From Nematostella vectensis (lineage: Eukaryota > Cnidaria > Anthozoa > Actiniaria > Edwardsiidae): a DNA stretch of 64,000 bases. Every line of letters starts with the position of its first letter. Position 1 is the stretch's first letter. The stretch is taken from assembly GCF_932526225.1 (NCBI RefSeq), contig NC_064041.1, positions 10,336,813-10,400,812 of the forward strand, in the 5' to 3' direction. Below, piece after piece: positions 1-13,242 of the stretch. The position numbers were made by a program, and so were the translations under genes. The notes under the pieces were generated by a model, which made no database searches, was not told where the DNA came from, and saw nothing but the letters and a program-made list of their open reading frames with translations.

Positions 1-3000
1 GGTTCGTTTCTGTTGACGGCTGATGGCAGGGAGTGGGAGGTGTTCAAGGCGACTGCGAGGAGGCTGACTTGCGTCAAGCCAGAGGTAGGTCATCCACTGT
101 ATTATCATCTTCATCATCATCATCGTCGTCGTCATCATCACCATCATCATCATCATCATCATAATTATCATTATCATCGTCATCATCACAATCATCATTA
201 TCAGCATAATCATCACCATCATCGTCATCACCATCATCACCATCATCATCATCACAATTATCATCATCACCAAGCACTATCATCATCATCATTATCATCA
301 TCACCATCATCATTATCACATCATCATTTTTTTGTAAACGCTGCATACATCTACCTAATAAATCCAAACAGGTACATTTTGCCTAGCGCGTCGGCATCAT
401 TTCAATAGAGTAGCTAGAACGTGCAGCTTACAGTCCACATAGAGAGTGCGTTGCAAACAAATGGAACAAATTCAGAGAATTTAGAGAGGTTCTTATCAGG
501 TATTTATGCCGCCTAACCTTGTTCCCCTGACAATGTTGTACCTATACTAACTTGCCCGAAAATATTAATACCACAGGAGTATGCTCCAGGCGAGTACAAA
601 TTCCAGCCGTGGAACGAGATGGTTGTGATTAACAAGACTGGCGAGACATTATCTAGGCGGGAATACTACATGACACGTGACAATCACTCGATTCCGATAG
701 ACATGTCGACCGTATTTGTGTGCAGGTCAGTGACGTCATCATTACGTCATATCTGTAAAAGACACTCGAGAACAACTCACTTCTAAAAGACATATCGACC
801 GTATTCATGTGTGACGTCATCACTACGTCATATATCTAATCGACACGTTGCAACAACTAGCGATTGTAGGCCAATTACTTGCAAATTTATTTCGAATGAG
901 TGGCGTTCAATTGGCTGAATAGTCAAATTGTGATTGGAGTCATTCACGTGGTGTATTGTGGTATGTCCTATTATACAGCATGGAGTACACTGACACATAC
1001 CCCCCCAACAGGTCGCTATTCAGCGTGGGCTGTAGTCACGTGATGCTGGCTCTCAGGCCTGGCGAGTTTACCATCTTCCCTAACAAGAGCCTGCTGTACA
1101 GAGGTCAGCAGTATCCTGAGGAGGAGTACCTCCTAGAGGGCGACACTCCATGGGTTTGTACCAATGAGACGTCACATCTGTCACGCAACTACACGGTCAC
1201 CAACGAGACCACAGGTAACCCAGCACTCCACATGTCAAGCAAATACACGGTCATCATAGAGACCTCGGGTTATCAGGGGCTCATAAGTAGGGGCAATCAA
1301 CTTAAGTAATCAGAACGTCTAAAAAACTTAACTATTAATTTAATATTAATTGCAGTTTGGTGTGAGTGGTTTTGTTTCTATAACACTTGGAATTACCATG
1401 TCTGATAATTATCATGACAATTAAAACTAATTAGCATAGCCCTCTCTCCAGCCTCCCGCCGTCCCGAGTCTGGTCACGTGACTGCTCGTCGCTACCTCAC
1501 CATCATCGGTCTGTCCTTGTCGGTCTTCTGTCTTTTTCTGGTTCTTATCGCGCATGTCATCCTACCAGACCTGCGCAAACCGCTGCCCGGCAAGAACTTG
1601 ATGAGCCTGTCCATGTCTCTCTTCCTTGCGCACTTCTGGTACCTGTTTGCTTCCGGTGAGACAGATAAGCCTGCGTTCTGTAAGGCAGCGGCGGTTACTT
1701 TGCACTATCTGTTTCTCGTCACGTTTGGTTGTACGGCTGTCGTGGCTTATGACACCAGGTATGTGGCAAGCGCGGTATGTTTTTTCACATAACACATTTT
1801 ATGGCAAATTTCAAAGAAAATGGACTAGTCTCCGTGGTTTCTTATTATTTACAGTAAACTCTTTCTGTGATTATTGAGGGCAAATTCAAAGGAAATTGAC
1901 TAATTACCGGGGGTTTCTAATTATTGACCGGAAACTCTTTCTGTGATAATTGGTCTGACGAACTCTTCCCCCCCTTAATAGGAGACTACTTTCCCAATTT
2001 GCCTGAAGGTGAATGAGGAGTATAGTCTGGAACGAGGGTTTCCTGTGATGTCACGCTTTCGGAGTCCACCGCAGGAAACCCGGTCAGGATGTCTGGAACT
2101 AGACTGGTTCTGTAATGATGAGTCTGAATGATGTACTATTTTCTGTTCTCACCAGACGCACGTTTTCTCAGAAGATCGCCAAAGCGCACGCCATGGGCAC
2201 CGCACACCACACGCTCCGCCTTGTCGTCTATCTCCTGCTCTCGTGGGGACTCCCCTGCGTACTGGTGGGCATATCCTTTGCGCTTGATTGGTACCACGTG
2301 GTTACCATTGGTTACGGCGAAGGCGAGGCTTGTTGGCTTGGTGACGTGGACGCCCAGTTGGTAGCATTCGCGGCGCCCGTCGGTGTGGTACTTGTGTTCA
2401 ACATTGTCGCATTCTCGCAGACCATCTTCGCTATCAACAAGTGAGTAGATATGTCAGAATGGAACGGAGCGTACCTCATATGATTGAAGGAACTCACTCT
2501 AGGTAAGCACAAGAGAATCGATGTTTGTCTGTTTTTATCTTCCAGTGCCCGGAAGCAGACGACAACAGTCAAGGGGTCCCACACAGCTCGTCCCTCTACC
2601 GTCAAGATCTACATCCGACTTACGTCACTCATGGGCTTCTCTTGGTTCTTTGGCATTAGCGCCACCCTCATCCACCACGCCCTCATGTACCCTTTTGTCG
2701 TCATGACAACACTACAGGGGGTCTACATTTTCCTCGCCTTTATCTGTAAAGCTCGCGTCTTGCGCATGTTCAAGGAGAAGCTACCGCTGAGGAAGGCACA
2801 ACCGGCTCATAGCAACACTAAAAGGGGTACCACCGTGACGACTGACATGCGCAGTTCGGCGCCGTACGCGGAATATAAAGGAGAAGACGAGACTAGGATG
2901 TGAGTTTCTTTATCCCACATGGACCTGCGTGAAGTAGTGTACGAAGTCTGTTTTTTTTTTTTTTGCCGTAGAGTTCCGTTCAAACAGTTGGCCGAGACTG

Positions 3001-3143
3001 CCAACATTATGTTTGATGATGTTGCGAAGCTGCCCGCCAAGATTTACTTTATAGTTTTGTGGTCAATCGAAGCTAGACGATTCAGGGTGATGTTCACGCT
3101 GGTTGCACGGGGCTTGAAGACTCAGGAACGAACAAATGTGTGA
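1..3143 (+). CDS. Methuselah/adhesion-like (family B) seven-transmembrane receptor, 5' partial
   Basis: Exons with consistent phases: <1-84, 577-725, 1012-1214, 1452-1758, 2156-2440, 2546-2899, 2972-3143 (518 codons incl. stop if all are joined). The first three encode an extracellular region with spaced cysteines and N-glycosylation sites (NKT, NET, NYT). Exon 1452-1758 carries TM1-TM3, including LSLSVFCLFLVLIAHVI and HYLFLVTFGCTAVVAYD. Exon 2156-2440 has TM4-TM5 and a conserved loop Cys-Trp (EACWLGD). Exon 2546-2899 has TM6 (GFSWFFGISATL) and TM7 (LQGVYIFLAFICKARV), as in Mth-like and adhesion receptors, followed by a charged cytosolic tail. Inferred role: plasma-membrane G-protein signalling; ligand unknown. 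The amino terminus and signal peptide lie left of the window. If the donor at 2900 is not used, translation stops at 2901-2903, so two C-termini are possible. The family is clear; the exact orthologue is not. Confidence 0.85.
104..330. repeat. (CAT/CAC)n microsatellite in a GPCR intron
   Basis: Imperfect trinucleotide run of cat with cac, cgt and tat variants, just downstream of the donor at 85. It opens a His-rich frame on + and an Asp-rich frame on -, neither of which is a gene. Confidence 0.9.
698..853 (+). repeat. Two-copy tandem duplication of a GPCR exon end
   Basis: The end of exon 577-725 and the start of its intron (about 698-766) are repeated at about 787-853. Both copies share a cgaccgtatt core and gacgtcatca followed by tacgtcatat. 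The second copy lacks the caggtcag that makes the real donor. Confidence 0.75.
1186..1290 (+). repeat. 54-bp tandem duplication across a GPCR splice donor
   Basis: The 3' end of exon 1012-1214 with its donor is repeated 54 bp downstream: tacacggtcacc near 1190 and tacacggtcatc near 1244, then agaccacaggtaac versus agacctcgggttat. The copy is diverged and its donor is weaker. The shift is a multiple of three and the frame stays open across both copies. Confidence 0.65.
1806..1953. repeat. Two-copy tandem repeat (about 77 bp) in a GPCR intron
   Basis: Two adjacent diverged copies start with aaattcaaag and end with aaactctttctgtgat. They lie between the donor at 1759 and the acceptor at 2155. 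Confidence 0.7.
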
Positions 3144-3310
3144 CGAACCGTGAACGAGAAACGCAATGTACACTACAACAACTACCTAAATCCGACTGAA
3201 TCATTGTGGAAATCAATCCATCCTTAAGTAGTAAAAACAACTTTATTCTATTGCTGAGACCTAAGATAAGATAAGTAAAACGACTCTATTCTATTGCTGA
3301 CACATAAGAC

Positions 3311-3703
3311 AGGGGCGTACGCAGGATTTTACAAAGTTGCAGTCAAAGCATTCAAAAGCTAGATGAGGGCGTGGCCCGCATCCCCGTGAAGATTTCATAG
3401 CTCCCGCTTTTGGGTTAGAAATTGGCGGCAATACGTCAGACTTTATTACATGATCCTCTTTCATCCTCGATCTGAGATAGGAAATCAGTCGTCGCATGGC
3501 ACTGAACGACATAACAGTATGTCTGGAAATCATCTGTGGACTAAATGATTAAGAAAATTAAAGTTTTTTTCCTCACCGTATATATAAAACTACGTACATA
3601 AAAATGAATGAGTAAACATTTGATTTTTACCCCCTCTTTATGCAAATTAGCCGATTTTTTTGCAGTCCAGTGACTGCAGGCCTATAGGCTGCGTACGCCC
3701 CTG
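3311..3703. mobile_element. MITE-like element with 15-bp terminal inverted repeats
   Basis: caggggcgtacgcag at 3311-3325 is the exact reverse complement of the right end at 3689-3703. The 393-bp interior has no transposase. It lies just 3' of the GPCR gene. No convincing target-site duplication was found. It is probably a non-autonomous DNA transposon; the superfamily is not assignable by eye. Confidence 0.75.
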
Positions 3704-5630
3704 GAAGATAAGCTATGTATAATGTCATTTTCCAAAATATAAGATATTTCAATATTTAAGATATAACCAAAACAACAGTTTCGCGCTAGTTAGACCGAGA
3801 GTCTTATATCTTCTAGTAGCAGTTGATTAAGTCGCCATTTTGTCCCGGGCGTGTGTAACGCACGACAACGGTGATAAGCTTCGCTATGCACTATGGGAGG
3901 TTTAAAGGTAAGCGCAAAAGACTTTGGGTAATCGATGTAAAAACACATCCTACCCATGATGCTCAGCCTTCTTAGTCACTTGTAATACATGTTGTAGTTT
4001 AGCCAGGTTAGCTAGGAAAGCCGTTTCACACTGTCCAATGCGAGTTTTGGACACCAAATATATAAATATTGTATTATTTGGAGTTCTACAGTTTGACCGC
4101 TAATAGAAATCGTGTAATAGAAAGCTATAGTGAGTTAGTAAATGGGCATTTGAAACGAGACGTCACACGGATCAAATGCAAAAATACGCTATCATTTTAT
4201 CTAAAGATGTGCCATATGTTTACTCATTAACTTTCAAGATCGAAGCCTGTTAATACATAAAAAATAGTCTTGAATCATACTTGAAGCGGCAGTCGTACTA
4301 GTTTACTTCCGGCGAGCCGACGGAAGCCTCAACTGACAAAAAGGGGAATCTTTTATAATCCGCGCTATTTAACATTAAGGGCTGAATCAGTTTTTTGCTG
4401 TTATTCTCCCGCCAAAAGCCGGAGCGCGCGCGTGTTTGTCATGTAAAAAGTCACGTGGTATGTGAGAGTCTGTTATTGTAAGATTTTAAAATTGTTGGAA
4501 TTTCCAAGAGGGTGTCCCGAGGGTGGCCGTTGTGCTAGGAATGTTTACTTGGTACTAGTGCTAAGAATTGTAAGTAAGTGTTGTTCTTGCCGCTCGTGTC
4601 GCGTATTTTAGCTTATTGAGGTTGATTGAATAAATCTGCGACAAAATGTAAATAACATGTTTATGAATATGAAATAAATAAACGCGAGCAACGAAGGAAA
4701 AACAATGACTACGTTTTACTAATTGGGTGAAGTTTTTTGTAACCACTCACTAATTTTAAAAATAAGAATATGGGGACTAGTATAGCTTGCATACATTTTC
4801 TCGTGTACTTTGATTGACATTTGATATACGTCATAAATGCCCGGGAGGGACTCTCCAGAAAAGTAGACGGAGTGATCATCCCTACCATTTAGGGTATCAA
4901 ATTTCGACTGCTTTCCCTTGGGGCTGTTGAAGGATTTTCCCGATTCTAATATCTCTTGGGGACTGTGCGATAATTATCGGGAGCGGGGGTCCGTAAAATA
5001 AGCTTCGCATAATGAAAAATTACGTAACACCTCCCCTCCAACAGCTTCAGGTTTAGCTCTGACCTCCCCTTCTGTTCTTTGAAAATTGCGAAGATCCCCT
5101 CCCCTCCTACATTCTACCTGTTGTTACTTGCTTCCTAATTCATTCTACTTAAAAATGAGGATAAACATAAACACCGCATAGCTTAGTTCGACTAAACCGC
5201 CAAATGCCAGGGAAACAGGAAAATTCTATCTTACCTATAAAAAGCGCAAAGCGATTTATTGTAGAATCTGAGAATGTTCTTTTTCTGGAAATGGTCCAGA
5301 GCAGAGTTGGAATTTTCTTTTTTATGTCTAATAATTAAAATGAGTAATATTTATTTAAAAATGGTTTAACACAGGCCCATAGACCTGAGATTGTTATACG
5401 CGGAGGTTCGTTTTTTCATCTAAGAGATACCTCCCATTCATGCGTGACAAATCGTATCCTTTTGTCGTCTTGGTGTGGTCGCTAGAATATGGTCCGCTTT
5501 CTGAGTTTGAGCTCAGGCGACTAAGGAACATTAAAGGAAAAAAACGAGCTTATTTTGACGATAAGGGTTGAGAGATATATAGCGATTTATAGAACAGAGC
5601 GGTCTGAGACTGCAAAGAGGTTTCCACACC
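3704..5630. other. Intergenic DNA, no gene recognised
   Basis: AT-rich DNA with stops in all frames and no family-like protein. It contains one copy of an interspersed repeat near 4340-4465 (separate entry). Confidence 0.6.
4340..4465. repeat. Interspersed repeat, copy 1 of 3
   Basis: The stretch with ttttgctgttatt, then ccgccaaaagccggagcgcg and a nearby aaagtcacgtg, matches diverged copies at about 39440-39705 and 48690-48885. All share gctgttatt/actgatatt, the ccgctaaaag-type motif, gcgcgcta/acgcta and a closing cagt-acgtga block. No coding capacity. Confidence 0.6.
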
Positions 5631-7915
5631 GTTATCTTACTGGTAACACAAAAACGCCGCTATCTATCTGGTAACACAAAAACGCCGTTATCTATCTGGT
5701 AACACAAAAACGCCGTTATTCTACTGGTAACACAAAAACGCCGTTATCTATCTGGTAACACGAAAACGCCGTTATCTATCTGGTAACACAAAAACGCCGT
5801 TATCTATCTGGTAACACGAAAACGCCGTTATCTATCTGGTAACACAAAAACGCCGTTATCTATCTGGTAACACAAAAACGCCGTTATCTATCTGGTAACA
5901 CAAAAACGCCGTTATCTATCTGGTAACACAACCACACCGTTATCTATCTGGTAACGCAACCATACTGTTATCCTACTGGTAACGCAACCACGCCGTTATC
6001 CTACTGGTAACACAAAAACGCCGTTATCTATCTGGTACACATACATACTGTTATCCTACGGGTAACGCAAAAACGCCGTTATCTATCTGGTAACGCAACC
6101 ATACTGTTATCCTACTGGTAACGCAACCACACCGTTATCCTACTGGTAACACAAAAATGCCGTTATCTATCTGGTAACGCAACCATACTGTTATCCTACT
6201 GGTAACGCAAAAACGCCGTTATCTATCTGGTAACGCAACCACACCGTTATCCTACTGGTAACACAAAAACGCCGTTATCTATCTGGTAACGCAACCACAC
6301 CGTTATCCTACTGGTAACACAAAAACGCCGTTATCTATCTGGTAACGCAACCATACTGTTATCTTACTGGTAACACAAAAACGCCGTTATCTATCTGGTA
6401 ACGCAACCATACTGTTATTTTAATGGTAACACAAAAACGCCGTTATCTATCTGGTAACGCAACCATACTGTTATCCTACTGGTAACGCAACCACACCGTT
6501 ATCCTACTGGTAACACAAAAACGCCGTTATCTTACAGGTAACGCAACCACACCGTTATCTCACTGGTAACGCAACCACACCGTTATCTTACAGGTAACGC
6601 AACCACACCGTTATTTTACTGGTAACGCAACCACACCGTTATCCTACTGGTAACACAAAAACGCCGTTATCTATCTGGTAACGCAACCACACCGTTATCC
6701 TACTGGTAACACAAAAACGCCGTTATCTATCTGGTAACGCAACCATACTGTTATTTTAATGGTAACACAAAAACGCCGTTATCTATCTGGTAACGCAACC
6801 ATACTGTTATCCTACTGGTAACGCAACCACACCGTTATCCTACTGGTAACACAAAAACGCCGTTATCTTACAGGTAACGCAACCACACCGTTATCTCACT
6901 GGTAACGCAACCACACCGTTATCTTACAGGTAACGCAACCACACCGTTATTTTACTGGTAACGCAACCACACCGTTATCCTACTGGTAACGCAAAAACGC
7001 CGTTATCTATCTGGTAACGCAACCACACCGTTATCCTACTGGTAACACAAAAACGCCGTTATCTATCTGGTAACGCAACCACACCGTTATCCTACTGGTA
7101 ACACAAAAACGCCGTTATCTATCTGGTAACGCAACCATACTGTTATCTTACTGGTAACACAAAAACGCCGTTATCTATCTGGTAACGCAACCATACTGTT
7201 ATTTTAATGGTAACACAAAAACGCCGTTATCTATCTGGTAACGCAACCATACTGTTATCCTACTGGTAACGCAACCACACCGTTATCCTACTGGTAACAC
7301 AAAAACGCCGTTATCTTACAGGTAACGCAACCACACCGTTATCTCACTGGTAACGCAACCACACCGTTATCTTACAGGTAACGCAACCACACCGTTATTT
7401 TACTGGTAACGCAACCACACCGTTATCCTACTGGTAACGCAAAAACGCCGTTATCTATCTGGTAACGCAGCCACACCGTATCCTTACAGGTAACGCAACC
7501 ACACCGTTATCCTACTGGTAACGCAACCACACCATTATCTTAAGGGTAACGCAACCACACCGTGATCTTATTGGTAAAGCAAACACACCGCTATTTTACC
7601 GGTAACGCAACCACACCGTTAACCTATTGGTAACGCAACCACACCTTTATCCTAATGGTAACGCAACCACACCGTTATCTTACTGGTAACGCAACCACAC
7701 CGTATCCTCACAGGTAACGCAACCACACCGTTATCTCACTGGTAACGCAACCACACCGTTATCTTACTGGTAACGCAACCACGCCGTAATCTTCCTGGTA
7801 ACGCAACCACGCCGTTATCTGGTAAAACAACCACAGCGTTATCTTTCTGGTAACGCAACCACACCGTTATCTTAGTGGTAACACAACCACACCGTTATCT
7901 TATTGATAACACAAA
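5631..7915. repeat. 28-bp minisatellite, about 80 units
   Basis: Two main unit types alternate. One contains acacaaaaacgccgttatct, the other cgcaaccacaccgttatcc; both carry tggtaac. There are higher-order duplications: the variant with ttattttaatggtaac recurs near 6413, 6750 and 7198, and a cttacagg/ctcactgg block recurs near 6533, 6867 and 7314. The right end degenerates after about 7480. No gene inside. Confidence 0.95.
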
Positions 7916-8165
7916 ACTTAAATTATACTGGCTGGTAGAACAACAGTTTCCAGTTTGTATGTAGAAGCTAAAAGACCTTTCACAGAACTTCCGTATTCTA
8001 ATCACGAATGAAAACAAAAAGAACCCATTCAAATGCCTTAGTGCTGCTTCAGCCAATTAAGCCGAATCGATTCTTTTGATTAAAATGTCCATAGCAACGG
8101 TGACGTCTGTTTTTTCTGTCCAGCATCGGGGCAGAGCGCAAGTTGAACGGAGGGAAAGGTAACCG

Positions 8166-8202
8166 ATGGAGATGGCTGCACCCAAATGCTACCAGACCTA
8201 TG
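8166..8202 (+). pseudogene. Candidate first coding exon of the Lhx3/4-like gene
   Basis: The ATG at 8166 opens MEMAAPKCYQTY and ends phase 1 at a gtaaag donor (8203). The LIM1 exon starts with exactly the two bases needed, giving GTAAHSACAGC across the junction. Support is splice phase and position only; no family conservation is visible in this short leader. Confidence 0.45.
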
Positions 8203-8895
8203 GTAAAGTATTAACTTAATTTAAAACTCCAGGAAAATAATATATTTCTTACATTTTTTAAGTCTAAATTTTAAGCTTGATTCTGTAATTTTCCTTTGAA
8301 TTCTAGTTTTCACCATTTAGCTTTTTACGTTATTTCACAAGAGCTCTTGCAGTCGGATGATATAAAAAAAGACAGGAGAATGATATTTTCTTGACTAAAT
8401 ATAGTACGTATAGGACATAAAATGATGATGATTATTTTAGATGTTCACATCGTAACATAACAGATTAATTTTTGTGCCGGTTTTTGTTATGTTTTTCCAT
8501 CATTGATGACACATTTCAAATTGATCGCACGAATCGATAGGCTTACTTGCAATTGCAAAATGGTATCTTTGCTTTTGCTTTTTTGCAAAAAAAATATTCT
8601 GAGTAAAAGATGCCTTCATCATGGTTAATAAGCCAAAGCTATTTTTATTCTATTAAAACATGTTTTTTTTATTTAGAATAATTCAAATATCCGCTGTCAA
8701 ATGTAACAACAATAACCTTGATATTTGATTTACGGCCCAACATATTTTTCTTACCGATACTCTCAATGTAACAGGAATAAGCATAATTTCTTTTCTATTT
8801 CTTCTTTTATCGATGAATTCAGAAGCGATAAAATTATGTTATAACTTGTTTATTGTTTATTTATTGTTGTCTAATTTGATCGAATGATTAATTAC

Positions 8896-9200
8896 TTTTT
8901 TTGTAAAAACGTCTAATTTTCAGTTGAGGCTGGGCAGTTCTTATATTGGACATTTTAAGGCTGAATATATTTCTAACGATGTTCTTAAATTTTAGTGTAT
9001 ATAAGGATATAATACCCAATTAATAATTAGGAGGAAAATTACACTAATGATCAATAGCAACAATAAGGTTGTTACTATGAGCACAATTTGATTCTGCACT
9101 AGATCGCATCAGGACTAAAAAAATAAAAAAAATCTGCTATCTGAGTCTCGGCATGTTCTTAAATTTTGGTGAAATTTCAGACGGACGTTCTTGTAAAAAA
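8896..9200. mobile_element. MITE-like element, copy 1
   Basis: Left end tttttttgtaaaaacgtc (8896-8913) and right end gacgttcttgtaaaaaa (9184-9200) are imperfect inverted repeats. The interior (ttgaggctgggcag, ttttaaggctgaatat, gcatcaggactaaaa) matches the copy at 13243-13495. It sits in the first intron of the Lhx3/4-like gene. Confidence 0.75.
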
Positions 9201-9688
9201 GGTTCTTATAAAAAAAAAGAGTGTATACGAGCCAGGCAAGCAAGGTAGTAAAAATGACCTAATCTTAAGCTACGGAGCCCGGGAAGTGCCATTGTAGATC
9301 GCCTACTTTTTTGGGGGGATCGTGATCATTTTTTAGGGGATCGCGCGTACATTTTTGGGGATCGCGCTCATTTTTTTTTCGATCGCGTACACATTTTTTT
9401 TTCGATCGCGTACACATTTCCCGACTTTTTTCTCGACTTTTTTCCCGACTTCTTTTTTTTTTTTTGGTTTGGATCGGGTATTCGTACCAAGACGTAGGGG
9501 ACTAAAGTGGTGTGGTAATGAGGTGGGTGTGAAAATATGGTATGGTGATGTTGGAGGGTGATGGTGAAGCATGGCTAGTAAGGTAATGTAGAGTGGAGCT
9601 GGTAGTAATGTAATTACGGTGAAAAGGTGGATAGGCTGGACTAGTAGGTGGAGGAGGGTGGTGAAAAGAGAAAGTGGGACTATAGAAT

Positions 9689-10122
<434 letters not shown>

Positions 10123-10852
10123 ATATATACCGATATTTACGGTTTTTAATTACCGAATTGTAAGCTTATTATATGGTTCGCCTTGTACTTTGTAACTTGA
10201 AAACATCGGTCCTGGAACAATCAGTGCGGGCTAGCACCGGTGACGTGAGAAGGGGTCTTCTGCTGCCACTAAATACAGCGTATAAAATGCAGAGTATAAG
10301 GGTTTTTTTAGTGCCAGAGAATGTTTTGGTTGTCGGCCTAAAAAGCATTAGCACCAGTTTGCTTTAAATGGTATTTCTGCCGTACCGAAGGAAGTTGAAG
10401 GAACTAGCCCTAATACCGCAACGGCTTTGAGGGGTGTTAGGGAAGTAAAAGCGAACGATCTCCGAGCGTCTGATATGAATAAGACTACTCAAATCATCGA
10501 TTTCCACGGAATATTGAACGAGTAACACATGTACCGTGGATCGTAAAAAAAAATAAATAAGCCAATTTACAAAGGAGTGGTCGAATGTTTTGAGAAGAGC
10601 ATTTTTCACCTGTAGGCAACAAACCACCTAAGACACAGCTGCATTGAAAGAATAAAAAAAGATAAAAAAAAGGAAACTATAGGTAAAGCGCAAAAAAAGA
10701 CCATACAAAGTTGTACGTTTCACAGTTTTATCATAACTCATGTGATGCAAATAAAAAATAAAAAGGACTGGTTTTTGTTGGATATAAGAGTAAGAAACAA
10801 TGCAAAGTTGTTGAGTATATTGAGTGGATTTGGTGTGACATTTTCTTGTCAG

Positions 10853-11035
10853 GTACCGCGGCTCACAGCGCATGCGCAGGGTGCGACGAGCAGTTTGGTC
10901 ACGCGGACCGCTTCATACTCCAAGCACTAGACCGCCACTGGTCACGTGCATCCGCTGTACAGACTGCGACGAGAGTCTTGACGTCAAGTGTTACGTCAGA
11001 GAAGGAAGGGTGTTTTGCCCAAGTGATTACTTCAG
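10853..11035 (+). pseudogene. LIM1 exon of the Lhx3/4-like gene, frameshifted
   Basis: The acceptor ttcttgtcag precedes 10853. Frame 1 reads CAGCDEQFGHADRFILQA then LDRHW, up to 10941. Two bases later another frame continues TCIRCTDCDESLDVKCY, GRVFCPSDYFR, to the donor at 11036. LIM1 needs His-x2-Cys directly after the HW; the expected His codon plus one base is absent, so the third zinc ligand is lost and the frame changes. The rest of both zinc fingers is intact. Confidence 0.85.
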
Positions 11036-11498
11036 GTATGTTGGTGTTTATTTATAAAAGCAGTGAGATCAGCCTTCCCAGAATGCATTGCTTTGTTGGT
11101 GTCGATAAGGGCCCCCATTGCATTCATGGATAATGTGTGTTAGTATTTTAACAAGTGTGACGCGTGCGCTAAGGAATGGGGGACAACGATGTTAGTGTAG
11201 GTTATGACGACGACGATGATGAGGATAGCGAGTTCGATATTTGAAAACTAAAATCAGATAGAACTTTTTTTAAAATTTAAATCCGAAAAAACTATACACA
11301 GCCCCTGACGTAAGGTATTTGAACTTCTGAAGTTCTAGGGTGTGTGAGACATTTTAGTGCCAATTCCAAAGGGCGAAAAAGTAGCAACATTTTTATTCAT
11401 ACAAATACTGTTTTTTTTGTCAATTCAATGGATTGGACATTTGCCGGTAGGTGCAGAGGTTTGCGTTATAAATCACAAATTTTTATATTATTTTCTAG

Positions 11499-11698
11499 GC
11501 GTTTCGGTCCCAAGTGCGCTAGCTGTAACAAGGACATCCAGCCATCTCAGATGGTCCACAAAGTCGACTCGAATGTATACCACATCACGTGCTTATCTTG
11601 TGTCACGTGTCAGCAACAGCTGGAGACTAGGGACGAGTTTTTTTTACTAGAGGATGGTAAAGTCATTTGTAGGAACGACTACGGCGACAGGGATGAAG
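11499..11698 (+). pseudogene. LIM2 exon of the Lhx3/4-like gene, intact
   Basis: Preceded by attattttctag. Encodes RRFGPKCASCNKDIQPSQMV, then YHITCLSCVTC, DEFFLLEDGKVICRNDYGD. All eight zinc ligands of a LIM domain are present. It ends phase 1 at gtatgg (11699), matching the acceptor before 14348. Confidence 0.88.
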
Positions 11699-13242
11699 GT
11701 ATGGGATTCCTGTGGTGATGGCATCGTGCGCACACAGAAAGAAGCATTTTAATCATTTTATTAAATTATGCAATATTTCTAGGCCACTTTTGCATTATTG
11801 TCCGTTTTCAGATAAACACTTGATAAGTACCGTAAATTTGTATGTGTGTGAGGCATTCCAGTAATATCCGTTTTTTTCGTATCCGACGCGCGCAAATCCT
11901 GGCGTTACTCAATCGGGAGGACTGGGTTAATAAATAGTAGCACTTTAACCTTATTTGGAAAAAAGCATATTAGATAAAGCAAAGGAGACGAGCTATGAAC
12001 GAGATGTGAACATCTCGTCCAATAGGGTTAAGATACTGTTTAATGCTATAGAAATCCGAGCTCGTGTTTTCGAACCTGGGGCGCGCCATATTAAAGACGT
12101 ACACTTAAAAGCTCATTTACATATTCTAGACCACATAGGGATAAGACTAAACACCGGGCTTATAGCCATTGATTGGTAGGTAAGGCTTTACATTTGGCGG
12201 CAGATGAAGTCCATACCACTTTTTCCAGGAATCCCTTACAAAAACGTATTAATTAAAGGAACTTCTAACAGCACCGAAACTTCGATTGTCAGGTGGTGGA
12301 TTTGTGGACACTGCTATGGCCTCGTGTTGCTTGAAAATGAATTCTTAACAAGGCAGCTGTTTTAAGGAGGAGTAATACTCATCGGTCAAGGGTGAACCAA
12401 CCTTTTGAAATAGATTTTTCATTGTCTCTACAAAAGCATTTTCTTGAATCGCCTTCCTGTGTATTTTTAATAAAATTCCAAAAAATGAAAGTTGAAAAAT
12501 TGCATTTCGAAATTATCAGTATCAGGTTATTACACACGCTGTGACATTTTCGGCAGTTTGTAGGGAATTAAGATGAGTTTAAGTGATATCTTTGAATGGT
12601 CAATGTATGGTCTTTTAACGATGATTGAGAAAATACTATAAATTTATTGAAACTAAGATTGAAAAACTCGGATTTACACTATTGTTTAAAGTATTATACG
12701 CAAAACAATAAAAATAACTATAATGACTTTAAAAATACCTTATTGTTCTATAATTGCCAGAAAGTTATCCGAAGATTTAAAGGCGAAATGTGCTTAGAAT
12801 TAAAGCAAAAAAGTATTTCCATGAAATTTACAGACTGCTCTTTAAAAATTGTGATGTAAACAATATAAACTAAATCTTGCTCTCACAAAATCATAATCCA
12901 CACAACAAAAACGCAGTCATAAAAGGGCACATGTTGTTTGTAAGCCCTTTTGTTCTTTCGGGGTATAATGACCTTGAGTTATTGCAAGTGTCAAGAAAGT
13001 GATTTCCAGATTTCTATTCTTTTACACGTTTTATAAACAAGGTAACGAGGACACTTCAGGAAATTAGTTTTTAAGTATAATAGGGTCAATTTCCTGAGGA
13101 CTGTTAATTTGGACTAAACGTCTTAACAATAGAAAGATCATCTGCGATTTAAAAAAAAAAGATGATCTGTGTTCAATCCTTAAAAAATAAATAACACAAA
13201 AAAGTATGTATTAAAGAATACAGATGAGGATTCTTTTTGGAG

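Noticed and set aside
13-408. His-rich / Asp-rich open frames on opposite strands
   Set aside because: (CAT)n microsatellite translation. Only the first 84 bases are a real GPCR exon.
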